A stretch of 13,305 nucleotides of DNA, from positions 1 to 13,305 of the forward strand of contig JAUVOS010000047.1 of assembly GCA_030599055.1 (NCBI GenBank), given 5' to 3'. The position numbers and the translations under genes are program-made. Below, in pieces: positions 6,370-13,301 of this stretch (positions within the stretch are counted from its first letter, which is position 1; every line of letters begins with the position of its first letter). The notes under the pieces were generated by a model. That model saw only the letters and a list, made by a program, of their open reading frames with translations, was not told the DNA's origin and ran no database searches. Source of the DNA: Lutibacter sp. (GTDB lineage: Bacteria > Bacteroidota > Bacteroidia > Flavobacteriales > Flavobacteriaceae).

Positions 6370-6750
6370 TTGTTACTGGTTCCTTTTATATTTTTAGGAG
6401 CTTCGAGAACGTTTTATATTTTATTAATAGCTTTATTAATTAATGAAATAGTAGCTTCGGTTATTAAAATTATTTTCCCTAAAAAAAGACCAACGAGCCA
6501 AGCCTATACAAATCTTATTGAAAAAATTGATACTGGGAGCTTTCCTAGTTTACACGTCTCACGCATTACTTTGGTTTACCTTACTTTAGTATCAAACACC
6601 TCTAGTATTTCCATTAAGATTGTTTGTGTAAGTGTCGTAATTCTTGTAATTCTCTCTAGAATCAAACTTAAAAAGCATTACTGGATAGATGTTTTAGGAG
6701 GTTTTGTATTGGGTCTGCTTATTTGGGGGATATCACAATACTTTTTTTGA
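6370..6750 (+). CDS. PAP2-family membrane phosphatase, start codon uncertain
   Basis: All three PAP2 phosphatase motifs are present, numbered from the TTG at 6370: KIIFPKKRP (Kx6RP, K33, R40, P41), PSLH (59-62, in place of the usual PSGH, catalytic H62 kept) and SRIKLKKHYWID (SRx5HxxxD, R97, H103, D107). Hydrophobic segments lie at about 2-30, 66-75, 84-96 and 108-124. TTG 6370 is the first conventional start, but it cuts into the first membrane helix. The open frame continues upstream to the pgsA stop and encodes FNEWTRDITSLANPLILLL, which looks like a genuine PAP2 N-terminus. That stretch has no ATG, GTG or TTG; ATA at 6289-6291 (ATA AAA GAA AAT) is where an ATG would be expected. Either a rare start is used, or a point mutation damaged the start. 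Next to pgsA, the enzyme could dephosphorylate phosphatidylglycerol phosphate or undecaprenyl pyrophosphate; this is inference. Confidence 0.5.
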   Translation: MLLVPFIFLGASRTFYILLIALLINEIVASVIKIIFPKKRPTSQAYTNLIEKIDTGSFPSLHVSRITLVYLTLVSNTSSISIKIVCVSVVILVILSRIKLKKHYWIDVLGGFVLGLLIWGISQYFF

Positions 6751-6935
6751 GAAGTTTTGGGAGGAGTAAAATACTACTATGGTTCTACCTAGGAGATAGT
6801 TCATTTCAAGAAATTCTTTTATTGGTCTCAAATGTAGTTAAAACTATGCACTAGTACATCTCGCTTTAGCTTCTAAATATTTTTACACGAATTACACAAA
6901 TTAACACGAATTCATTGCTTTGATAATTTCACGAA

Positions 6936-6952
6936 GCAGACTTTCAGTCTGC
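6936..6952. repeat. Perfect hairpin GCAGACT/AGTCTGC
   Basis: GCAGACT at 6936-6942 and AGTCTGC at 6946-6952 form a perfect 7-bp stem with a 3-base loop (TTC). There is no U-tract after it, so it is not an ordinary terminator. It sits nine bases before a second palindrome; paired palindromes like this recall REP/BIME-type elements. Confidence 0.5.
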
Positions 6953-6961
6953 CAAACCAAC

Positions 6962-6992
6962 AAACCTATGGATTTTTAATCCATAGTGGTTT
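6962..6992. repeat. Palindrome CTATGGATT/AATCCATAG with extended arms
   Basis: CTATGGATT at 6966-6974 pairs perfectly with AATCCATAG at 6978-6986 around a TTT loop. After a small bulge, the outer arms AAAC (6962-6965) and GTTT (6989-6992) continue the pairing. It ends with T-rich sequence on both strands and could serve as a weak bidirectional terminator, but it is 211 bp past the PAP2 stop, so a dispersed palindromic repeat is more likely. Confidence 0.5.
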
Positions 6993-7040
6993 ATTTAATT
7001 CGATGGCTCTTGTTTAAAAAAGTGTTGTCAACTGATTATT

Positions 7041-7136
7041 TAACCACGTAAGATGTTTAGAAGCATAAAGATTACAAGGTTAACTGACAAAATCTCATTG
7101 TGAACCTTTCGTAAATCTTTGTGTTCCTTGCGGTTA
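7041..7136. repeat. 96-bp element with imperfect inverted ends
   Basis: The left end TAACCACGTAAG (7041-7052) is matched by CTTGCGGTTA (7127-7136), whose reverse complement is TAACCGCAAG. The body contains AGATTACAAGG and TAAATCTTTGTGTTCCTTG, wording I associate with dispersed flavobacterial intergenic sequences. There is no coding capacity. A genome-wide copy count would decide whether it is a repeat family. Confidence 0.5.
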
Positions 7137-7584
7137 GAAAAACATTCCTATCTTTAAACCAAAGCCAATCTAATTTCAAAATCTTTATCGCTAAGAAGTA
7201 AATGCCAAGAATGAATACTTCTTTTTGTTTTTTTTAACATTTCTGGCTGTAACAATACTTCTCTATCTAGGTCTTTTATATAGTACCTGTCAAAATATTA
7301 AAATAATGTATTTTTTTAACAGACATTATGCAGTATTGAATTAACGTATTATTAAGAGTAGGAATACTATCTATTTAATAGTTTTATTTATTGATAATAG
7401 CGTCAGATTAAAAAAACATAAAAGCCTGCTTTTATTGAGAATAAAGGGAGTGAAAGGTTTAATAAATTTGACAACATGCTAATAAATTTTTACAAGGAAT
7501 TCTATAAATTATGCTATCATAAGAAAATATATTTTGGGTAAATGATAGATTATCTATTGGTTAAATAGACAGTTTTTTCCCTTT

Positions 7585-7592
7585 TATCTTTG
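7585..7592 (+). promoter_or_regulatory. Predicted promoter of first DUF5916 gene, -7 element TATCTTTG
   Basis: TATCTTTG matches TAnnTTTG exactly, 77 bp before the ATG at 7670, giving a leader of about 70 nt that contains the CGAAGT motif. The nearest upstream TTG (7557-7559) is 25 bp away, longer than usual, so the -33 element is weak. Confidence 0.5.
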
Positions 7593-7606
7593 AGCGACTT
7601 GTATTG

Positions 7607-7621
7607 AGCGGAGTCGAAGTA
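7607..7621. repeat. CGAAGTA motif, copy 1 (upstream of first DUF5916 gene)
   Basis: AGCGGAGTCGAAGTA lies 48 bp before the first DUF5916 ATG. A 13/15 match, AGCGTAGCCGAAGTA, lies at 10203-10217 upstream of the second DUF5916 gene. The wider segment ACTTGTATTGAGCGG...CGAAGT has short inverted ends (ACTT/AAGT). It could be a shared site or a common dispersed flavobacterial word. Confidence 0.5.
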
Positions 7622-7669
7622 AGCGGTCTTTTACCTTTTATCGGACAATAATAATTAACTAACCAAATT

Positions 7670-10108
7670 ATGCAAAAGCTTCTACTGACAACATGTTTTG
7701 TATTTGTTCAAATTGTGTTAATTGCTCAAAATCAGCAAAAGTCATATGAAATAAAGTTTGTTGAAAACGCCCCAAAAATTGATGGTGTTTTAGATGATAT
7801 GGTATGGCAAAATGCTAATATTGCTACTAATTTTGTTATGTTTAGACCGGAAAGTGGTACGCCACAACCTGAAAATTTAAAAACAGAAGTTAAAATAGTT
7901 TACGATAATGAAGCCATTTATTTTGGAGCCTATTTACACGACGACAAACCTGAGGAAATCCCTATGGAGTTTCAAACTCGTGATAATTTTGGAAATGCAG
8001 ATTCTTTTGGCGTTATTTTAAATCCTCAGAATGATGGTATCAATCAAACTTTGTTTTTTGTAATGAGTACAGGTAATCAAAATGATGCAAAATCACTTCC
8101 TAGTGGTGATGAAGATTGGAGTTGGAATGCCGTTTGGTATAGCGATGTAAAATTGGCAGCGGATGGATGGATTGCTGAATTGAAAATTCCTTATTCAGCA
8201 TTACGATTTTCAAATGAAGAAGTACAGACTTGGGGTGTAAATTTTTATAGAGAACATCAAAAAACTAGAAATCAGTACTCTTGGAATTTTATACCTCGTG
8301 ATAAGGGAAATATGGCTCAATATGATGGTTTACTTACGGGTATAAAAAACATAAAACCACCCATAAGGCTTAGTTTATCTCCTTATGCAAGCGCATCAGT
8401 TGATGAATATAATGGAGATTACACATTTGGTTGGAGTGCAGGCATGGACTTAAAATATGGGATTAGTGAAAGTTTTACCTTAGACGCCACTTTAATACCC
8501 GATTTTGGTCAGGTTGCTTTTGATGATGTCGTTTTAAATTTGAGTCCTTTTGAAACAAAATATTCAGAAAAAAGACAATTTTTTACAGAAGGCTTAGACC
8601 TTTTTTCAAAAGGAGATTTTTTCTACACACGTAGAGTTGGTAATACTCCCCTAGGTTATGATGATATTGAAGAAATGGAAAATGTTAAAAACGTTAATAA
8701 CCCAAATAAAGTAGATATGCTTAATGCTATTAAAGTATCCGGCAGAACAAAAAAAGGATTAGGTTTGGGAATTTTTAATGCAATAACAGAAACTACTAAG
8801 GCAACTATTACCAATATTGATGACGAAAGTACGAGAGAAATCGTTACGGAACCTTTAGCCAATTACAATGTATTTGTAATCGATAAACAATTTAATAAAA
8901 ATTCTTCAATAACATTGGTAAACACAAATGTTTTACGAAAAGGACATTTTAGAGATGCTAATGTAACAGGTTTCTTATTCGATTTAAAAACCAAAAACAG
9001 TAAATATGGAATGTCCGGTGGTGTGGCCATGAGTAATATCTCGGAAAATCAAAATCATACTTCAGGTTTTGAAGGAGTTTTTGAAGTGGGAAAAGTTAGT
9101 GGAAAACACCAATTTGATGTTGAACTTGGTTTTCGGGATAAAGAATATGACAAAAACGATCTGGGTTATCAAAGAAATAATAATTTTTTAAATATTGAAT
9201 CAAGCTATTCGTATAGAATTTTTGAGCCTAAGGGTAAATTCAACCAATTTGGTTTTTATTTTTGGACGGATACAGGTTTTTTAAATGAATTGAATAAGAA
9301 TTCATTGAGCTATCAAGAAAAACCAAATCTATATACAGGAAGTAGTGTCGGATTGAGTACGTGGGCTACAACAAGAAAACAGTTATCATTTGGTGGTAAT
9401 CTAAATCTAAATCTTTGGAATCAATACGATTATTATGAACCAAGAACAGAAGGGCGATTTTACAAAGAAAATCCAAATATTGGTGCTAATGTATGGATTT
9501 CTACAGATTCCCGAAAGACCTTTGCTACTGATTTTAGTTTGTATTATGGAGGACGCATTAATGAAGCACGAGATTATCTGTCCACCTCTTTTTCACCAAG
9601 GTATAGAATCAATAACAATATAACTTTACTTTATGAAATTGGTATAGATAAAGGGAATAACCTAAAAGGATATGTAGCCAATATAGGAGATAACATTATT
9701 TTTGGAAATAGAGATATACTTACCGTTGAAAATTCCTTTTCAACAAAATATAGTTTTAACACAAAATCATCTTTAGGTTTAACATTACGTCATTATTGGT
9801 CACCAGTTGATTATGATAATAACTTTTATTTATTAGAATATGATGGAACTTTAAGTAATCATTCTTATGCAGAGAATGAAGATTTGAATTTAAACATCTG
9901 GAACTTTGATCTGAGTTATTCATGGGAATTCGCTCCCGGTAGTCAGCTATCTGTGTTGTATAGAAATTCAATTTTTGATGAAAGTAACAACCCTGATTTG
10001 CCTTTCTTTACCAATGTGGGCGATATGTTTGAAGAACCTTTGTCCAATCAATTGTCTTTAAAATTAATATATTATTTAGATTATAATAAATTAAAGAACA
10101 GATTCTAA
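7670..10108 (+). CDS. Exported CBM9-like / DUF5916 protein, copy 1
   Basis: An 812-residue exported protein. Residues 1-19 are a signal peptide ending VLIAQ. A CBM9-like beta-sandwich domain (about 27-225) opens with the typical KIDGVLDDMVWQNA (36-49) and includes YFGAYLHDD, LNPQNDGINQTLFFVM (117-132) and the DGWIAELKIPYSALRF strand (165-180). The DUF5916 region follows from about 230: LDATLIPDFGQVAFDD (271-286) and EKRQFFTEGLDLF (300-312) are its most conserved blocks. The C-terminal third is rich in alternating aromatic/polar strands (NDLGYQ, YYEPRTEGRFYK, LWNFDLSYSWEFAPGSQL) and ends QLSLKLIYYLDYNKLKNRF. This strand pattern suggests an outer-membrane barrel-like domain, which is inference. 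Ligand and activity are unknown; some relatives are annotated only as carbohydrate-binding. It is paralogous to the gene at 10426, in direct orientation, separated by 317 bp that hold a MITE-like element. Confidence 0.5.
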   Translation: MQKLLLTTCFVFVQIVLIAQNQQKSYEIKFVENAPKIDGVLDDMVWQNANIATNFVMFRPESGTPQPENLKTEVKIVYDNEAIYFGAYLHDDKPEEIPMEFQTRDNFGNADSFGVILNPQNDGINQTLFFVMSTGNQNDAKSLPSGDEDWSWNAVWYSDVKLAADGWIAELKIPYSALRFSNEEVQTWGVNFYREHQKTRNQYSWNFIPRDKGNMAQYDGLLTGIKNIKPPIRLSLSPYASASVDEYNGDYTFGWSAGMDLKYGISESFTLDATLIPDFGQVAFDDVVLNLSPFETKYSEKRQFFTEGLDLFSKGDFFYTRRVGNTPLGYDDIEEMENVKNVNNPNKVDMLNAIKVSGRTKKGLGLGIFNAITETTKATITNIDDESTREIVTEPLANYNVFVIDKQFNKNSSITLVNTNVLRKGHFRDANVTGFLFDLKTKNSKYGMSGGVAMSNISENQNHTSGFEGVFEVGKVSGKHQFDVELGFRDKEYDKNDLGYQRNNNFLNIESSYSYRIFEPKGKFNQFGFYFWTDTGFLNELNKNSLSYQEKPNLYTGSSVGLSTWATTRKQLSFGGNLNLNLWNQYDYYEPRTEGRFYKENPNIGANVWISTDSRKTFATDFSLYYGGRINEARDYLSTSFSPRYRINNNITLLYEIGIDKGNNLKGYVANIGDNIIFGNRDILTVENSFSTKYSFNTKSSLGLTLRHYWSPVDYDNNFYLLEYDGTLSNHSYAENEDLNLNIWNFDLSYSWEFAPGSQLSVLYRNSIFDESNNPDLPFFTNVGDMFEEPLSNQLSLKLIYYLDYNKLKNRF

Positions 10109-10202
10109 ATTTCTTATAGCCAAGAGTAGGGTGTACGACAAAATGCATATTCTAACTGTTAATTTTGTTTTTATGTCAAATCTATTTCCCTCGCCTGTAC
10201 AT

Positions 10203-10217
10203 AGCGTAGCCGAAGTA
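10203..10217. repeat. CGAAGTA motif, copy 2 (inside MITE-like element)
   Basis: AGCGTAGCCGAAGTA matches the copy at 7607-7621 in 13 of 15 positions. A further CGAAGTA occurs at 10260-10266 in the hairpin loop. CCCTC at 10191-10195 and GAGGG at 10221-10225 flank this copy as short inverted arms. Confidence 0.5.
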
Positions 10218-10251
10218 TTGGAGGGATTAAGGGAGGTTTTTGTCAATGATA

Positions 10252-10276
10252 GAACTCTCCGAAGTAGAGAGAGTTC
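10252..10276. repeat. Hairpin GAACTCTC/GAGAGTTC inside MITE-like element
   Basis: GAACTCTC (10252-10259) pairs with GAGAGTTC (10269-10276), an 8-bp perfect stem with a 9-base loop containing CGAAGTA. It is not followed directly by a U-run. A weak terminator after the first DUF5916 gene, 144 bp downstream of its stop, is possible. Confidence 0.5.
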
Positions 10277-10377
10277 CATATTACAATAAAAATGATTTTT
10301 CAATAAAGAACAATAGTAAGGATAGTTATCCTACACCCATCTGCATTTTGTCGTGCACCCACCAAGAATAGGGCAGA

Positions 10378-10408
10378 TTTGTTTATTACATAAAATAATA
10401 TAACTTTG
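10378..10408 (+). promoter_or_regulatory. Strong Bacteroidota promoter of second DUF5916 gene
   Basis: TTTG at 10378-10381 and TAACTTTG at 10401-10408 are separated by 19 bp, matching both the -33 and the -7 elements of the Bacteroidota primary sigma factor. The ATG is at 10426, so the leader is about 10-14 nt. It begins just outside the right flank of the MITE-like element, so the second DUF5916 gene should be transcribed on its own. Confidence 0.5.
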
Positions 10409-10425
10409 TAGAAAACATTTACCCA

Positions 10426-12834
10426 ATGATTAAATTAAGATTGCTACTTATTAGTTTTGTCATACCTCTTGGTCTTATTTCTCAAAATTTACAAAAATCC
10501 TTGAAAATTAACTATATCGAAAACGCTCCTCGTATAGATGGAGAACTAAATGATTCAGCTTGGTTAAATGCCAATAATGCATCTGATTTTGTAATGTTTG
10601 AACCCGGTTCTGGGACAAAGGAACCAAAAAATCAAAAATCAATTATTAAAGTTGCCTATGATGATAACGCAATTTATGTAGGAGCTTACTTATTTGACGA
10701 TGATCCAAAAAGTATTCCCATGCAATTTTCCAGTAGGGATAACTTTGCCCAAGCAGATTATTTTGGGATTTCTATCAATCCAAATAATGATGGTATTAAT
10801 GATACTTATTTTATTGTTATGAGTAGTGGTTCACAAGCAGATGCAAAAGTTTCAAATGCTGATGAGGATTTTAGTTGGAGTGCTGTTTGGCAGAGCGCTG
10901 TCTCTTTAGCGGATGATGGATGGGTTGTAGAAATGAAAATCCCTTTTGCTGCTTTAAGATTTTCTAAAGAAAATAAAGAGGCATGGGGCGTTAATTTTCT
11001 TAGGAATATTCAGCGAAATAAAGAGAAATATACTTGGAATTATATAGATAAAACAAAAGGAAATATATCTGAATATTCAGGATTGTTAGAAGGAATATCG
11101 AATGTCAATCCTCCAATTAGATTGAGTTTTTATCCGTACTCACAAGGAACAGTAACAAGATTTGAAAGTGAGAATACCTGGCAAGGCACAGCTGGTTTGG
11201 ATGTAAAATATGGAATTAATGAATCTTTCACTTTTGATGCAACGCTTATTCCCGATTTTGGACAAACTGCATTTGATGATGTTGTTGTAAATTTAGGACC
11301 CTTTGAACAACAATATGAAGAAAAGAGAGCCTTTTTTACAGAAGGAACTGAATTATTTGAAAAAGGAGATTTGTTTTATAGCCGTAGGATAGGAGGGACG
11401 CCGATGCTATTTGATGATGTAGAGGGTACGTTATCAGAAAACGAAAGTATTGGAGATAATCCAGAGAAAACGAAGATGTTAAATGCATTAAAAATTTCAG
11501 GTCGTAGTAAAAAAGGATTTGGTTTAGGCATATTTAATGCTTTAATCAATACAACAAAAGCTACTATTATTGATATTGATACTCAAAAAGAAAGAACTTT
11601 TTTGACGAATCCATTTACCAACTATTCTATTTTAGTTATGGATCAGCAGTTTAATAAAACGTCGTCAGTTAGTTTAATTAACACAAATGTTTTAAGAAAA
11701 GGAAGTGTTTATGATGCCAATGTAACATCAGTATTGGCAGATTTGCGTACCAATAATAATAAGTATGCTCTAAAAATGGATTTGAGCACGAGTAATTTAT
11801 ACGAAAATTCTGAAATAGAAAATGGTTATAGAGGTAAGGTGTATCTCGGTAAAGTGAGTGGTGCGCATCGATATGGAACAGAAATTAGTATAAGTGATAA
11901 TACCTACGACAAGAATGATTTGGGATATCAAGATTATAACAATTATGTAAACTATGAAGCCAATTATAGTTATAGAATCTTTAAACCGAAAGGCAAATTA
12001 AACCGAATTAATTATTATGCTTGGGCCTATATAAATTATTTATACATGCCCTATACCTATGCCGATAACGGTATGGGAATAAGTATGCAGTTTACTACTA
12101 AAAAACATCTGTCATACGGCACCAATGTTAATGTTCATTTTGGACATGAAAATGATTATTACGAACCACGGGTAAACGGACGATTTTATAAAAAAAGACA
12201 AGTTCAATTTTTTAATACGTGGTTTTCGACAGATTACAACAAGAAGTTTGCTTTAAATTCTAGACTCAATTTAGCGTCGCAATTTGGAATAGACCAGCCT
12301 CATTATTACTATTCGTTTCGTGTGAATCCACGTTTTAGATTTTCAAATAAATTTCAAATGATTTATGCTTTAAACTATGAAAAACGTATTGACGAGAAAG
12401 TCTATGTAAATGATACCGATGGAAATATTTATTTTGGAAATAGAAAAGCGAAAGAGTTAGTCAATAGCATAAATGGAACCTTTACTTTAAATACAAAAAT
12501 GGCAATATCTTTATCATGTAGGTATTATTGGGCACCTTTAAGTTATGATCCAAATTTTTATTTATTACAAAATGACGGGAATTTAACTACCTCGAATTAT
12601 TTTGACAATCATGATGAAAATTTAAATTTATGGAATTTTGATTTTTCTTATACATGGGAATTTGCTCCTGGCAGCCAACTAGTAGCATTATTTAGAAACG
12701 AATTGTTCAATAATAATGAACATTCTCAAATTACTTTTTCTGAAAACTTGAATGATATGTTTAAAGAACCGGCAACAAATCAGTTATCACTTAAACTGAT
12801 TTATTATTTAGACTACAACAAATTAAGAAATTGA
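10426..12834 (+). CDS. Exported CBM9-like / DUF5916 protein, copy 2
   Basis: An 802-residue paralogue of the preceding gene, alignable end to end: a signal peptide (1-19, LLISFVIPLGLIS), a CBM9-like domain (about 27-224) with RIDGELNDSAWLNAN at 36-50 and INPNNDGINDTYFIVM at 117-132, then the DUF5916 blocks DATLIPDFGQTAFDDVV (271-287) and EKRAFFTEGTELFEKGD (299-315), and a strand-rich C-terminus ending NQLSLKLIYYLDYNKLRN. Conserved blocks are well over half identical to copy 1 by eye, and the two are nearly the same length. The middle diverges most (ENESIGDNPEK region and the barrel-like segment around 550-650, where copy 2 appears shortened). It has its own strong promoter. Both copies keep full-length frames and conserved motifs, so both are probably functional, perhaps with different ligands. 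Function is unknown. Confidence 0.5.
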   Translation: MIKLRLLLISFVIPLGLISQNLQKSLKINYIENAPRIDGELNDSAWLNANNASDFVMFEPGSGTKEPKNQKSIIKVAYDDNAIYVGAYLFDDDPKSIPMQFSSRDNFAQADYFGISINPNNDGINDTYFIVMSSGSQADAKVSNADEDFSWSAVWQSAVSLADDGWVVEMKIPFAALRFSKENKEAWGVNFLRNIQRNKEKYTWNYIDKTKGNISEYSGLLEGISNVNPPIRLSFYPYSQGTVTRFESENTWQGTAGLDVKYGINESFTFDATLIPDFGQTAFDDVVVNLGPFEQQYEEKRAFFTEGTELFEKGDLFYSRRIGGTPMLFDDVEGTLSENESIGDNPEKTKMLNALKISGRSKKGFGLGIFNALINTTKATIIDIDTQKERTFLTNPFTNYSILVMDQQFNKTSSVSLINTNVLRKGSVYDANVTSVLADLRTNNNKYALKMDLSTSNLYENSEIENGYRGKVYLGKVSGAHRYGTEISISDNTYDKNDLGYQDYNNYVNYEANYSYRIFKPKGKLNRINYYAWAYINYLYMPYTYADNGMGISMQFTTKKHLSYGTNVNVHFGHENDYYEPRVNGRFYKKRQVQFFNTWFSTDYNKKFALNSRLNLASQFGIDQPHYYYSFRVNPRFRFSNKFQMIYALNYEKRIDEKVYVNDTDGNIYFGNRKAKELVNSINGTFTLNTKMAISLSCRYYWAPLSYDPNFYLLQNDGNLTTSNYFDNHDENLNLWNFDFSYTWEFAPGSQLVALFRNELFNNNEHSQITFSENLNDMFKEPATNQLSLKLIYYLDYNKLRN

Positions 12835-12843
12835 TATTGACAA

Positions 12844-12869
12844 GTTACATTATATAAAAAATAATGTAC
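12844..12869. repeat. AT-rich hairpin between copy 2 and the small gene
   Basis: ACATTAT (12847-12853) and ATAATGT (12861-12867) form a perfect 7-bp stem with a 7-base A-rich loop; pairing extends to GT/AC with one bulged T. It lies 12 bp after the DUF5916 stop. It may end transcription weakly, but the stem is AT-only and no U-tract follows. Confidence 0.5.
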
Positions 12870-12920
12870 CTTTATACATTAGAAAGATTAATTGATATAA
12901 ACTATAAAAATTACAGCATT

Positions 12921-13301
12921 ATGCAGACTAAATTAGTATATCTAAGTGATTTGAAATTTAACCTAGATGTATGGAAACGCGAACTAAAATTTCATCTCGC
13001 TGAAATGGATGAATTTGAAGAGAAATTAGGTGATATTTCAATTAGAAATTTAGGAATTGATGCCATGGCACCCTTAGAAGGTTTCCAAAATAAAATTATT
13101 AGAGAAAAAGAAGTTATCGGGCGACTAATTCAACGTATAAGAAGAAAAACTAAATTGATTGATAGTGTAGATTTAGATGAAAATATTGATGGAAGATTAA
13201 GAAAACAACAAGGCACACTTCGTGATGATATGAAAATATATATCAAACTACATTATGAGCTTAAAGTAGAAATGATGGATTACTTTTTACAGTGGCTGTA
13301 G
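12921..13301 (+). CDS. Small helical protein of unknown function
   Basis: I do not recognise this protein. From ATG 12921 it has 126 residues, opening MQTKLVYLSDLKFNLDVWKREL and ending MDYFLQWL with a TAG stop. An earlier in-frame ATG at 12864 would add 19 residues, but that ATG lies inside an AT-rich hairpin and the extra residues (MYLYTLERLIDINYKNYSI) look unlike a conserved start, so I prefer the internal one. The sequence has no signal peptide or membrane segment, is highly charged, and is dominated by long amphipathic helices (about 5-40, 55-85 and 98-124) with heptad-like leucine and isoleucine spacing, so a soluble cytoplasmic helical-bundle or coiled-coil protein is likely. There are no cysteines, metal motifs or DNA-binding motif. 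It follows the second DUF5916 gene by 86 bp on the same strand; a link is not shown. Confidence 0.5.
   Translation: MQTKLVYLSDLKFNLDVWKRELKFHLAEMDEFEEKLGDISIRNLGIDAMAPLEGFQNKIIREKEVIGRLIQRIRRKTKLIDSVDLDENIDGRLRKQQGTLRDDMKIYIKLHYELKVEMMDYFLQWL

Larger units (their letters stand above)
6751..7669. other. 919-bp gene-free region rich in palindromes and repeat-like fragments
   Basis: No credible protein-coding frame is seen on either strand. The region holds two adjacent hairpins (6936-6952 and 6962-6992), a 96-bp fragment with imperfect inverted ends (7041-7136), a short tract with repeated CGAATT/CAAATT words around 6887-6910 (ACACGAATT ... ACACAAATT ... ACACGAATT), and a TGAGCGGAGTCGAAGT-type motif near 7605-7620. 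From about 7140 to 7560 it is plain AT-rich DNA in which I recognise nothing. It looks like a mosaic of dispersed intergenic repeats rather than a decayed gene. Confidence 0.5.
10129..10360. mobile_element. MITE-like element with 19-bp terminal inverted repeats
   Basis: GGGTGTACGACAAAATGCA at 10129-10147 and TGCATTTTGTCGTGCACCC at 10342-10360 are inverted repeats matching at 18 of 19 positions, bounding 232 bp. They are flanked by near-direct repeats: CCAAGAGTA (10120-10128, abutting the left end) and CCAAGAATA (10362-10370, one base beyond the right end), 8 of 9 matching, as expected of an old target-site duplication. There is no transposase frame inside. The interior carries a hairpin (10252-10276) and a CGAAGTA motif. 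This is the architecture of a MITE or an internally deleted insertion sequence. I do not recognise the parental IS family. Confidence 0.5.

Noticed and set aside
6936..6992. Hairpins as the intrinsic terminator of the pgsA-PAP2 transcript
   Set aside because: They lie about 185-240 bp beyond the PAP2 stop and the first lacks a U-tract, so a dispersed palindromic element fits better.
9756..9971. Minus-strand 71-residue frame
   Set aside because: It is antisense to the conserved C-terminal part of the first DUF5916 gene and has no family-like sequence.
10091..10303. Minus-strand 70-residue frame across the MITE-like element as a possible transposase remnant
   Set aside because: The translation shows no transposase motif (no DDE spacing, no helix-turn-helix) and its start lies in non-conserved repeat sequence.
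12837..12874. TTGACA plus TACCTTTA as a promoter for the last gene
   Set aside because: The -7 match lacks the final G and the spacing to the TTG is about 27 bp, too long for the Bacteroidota promoter.
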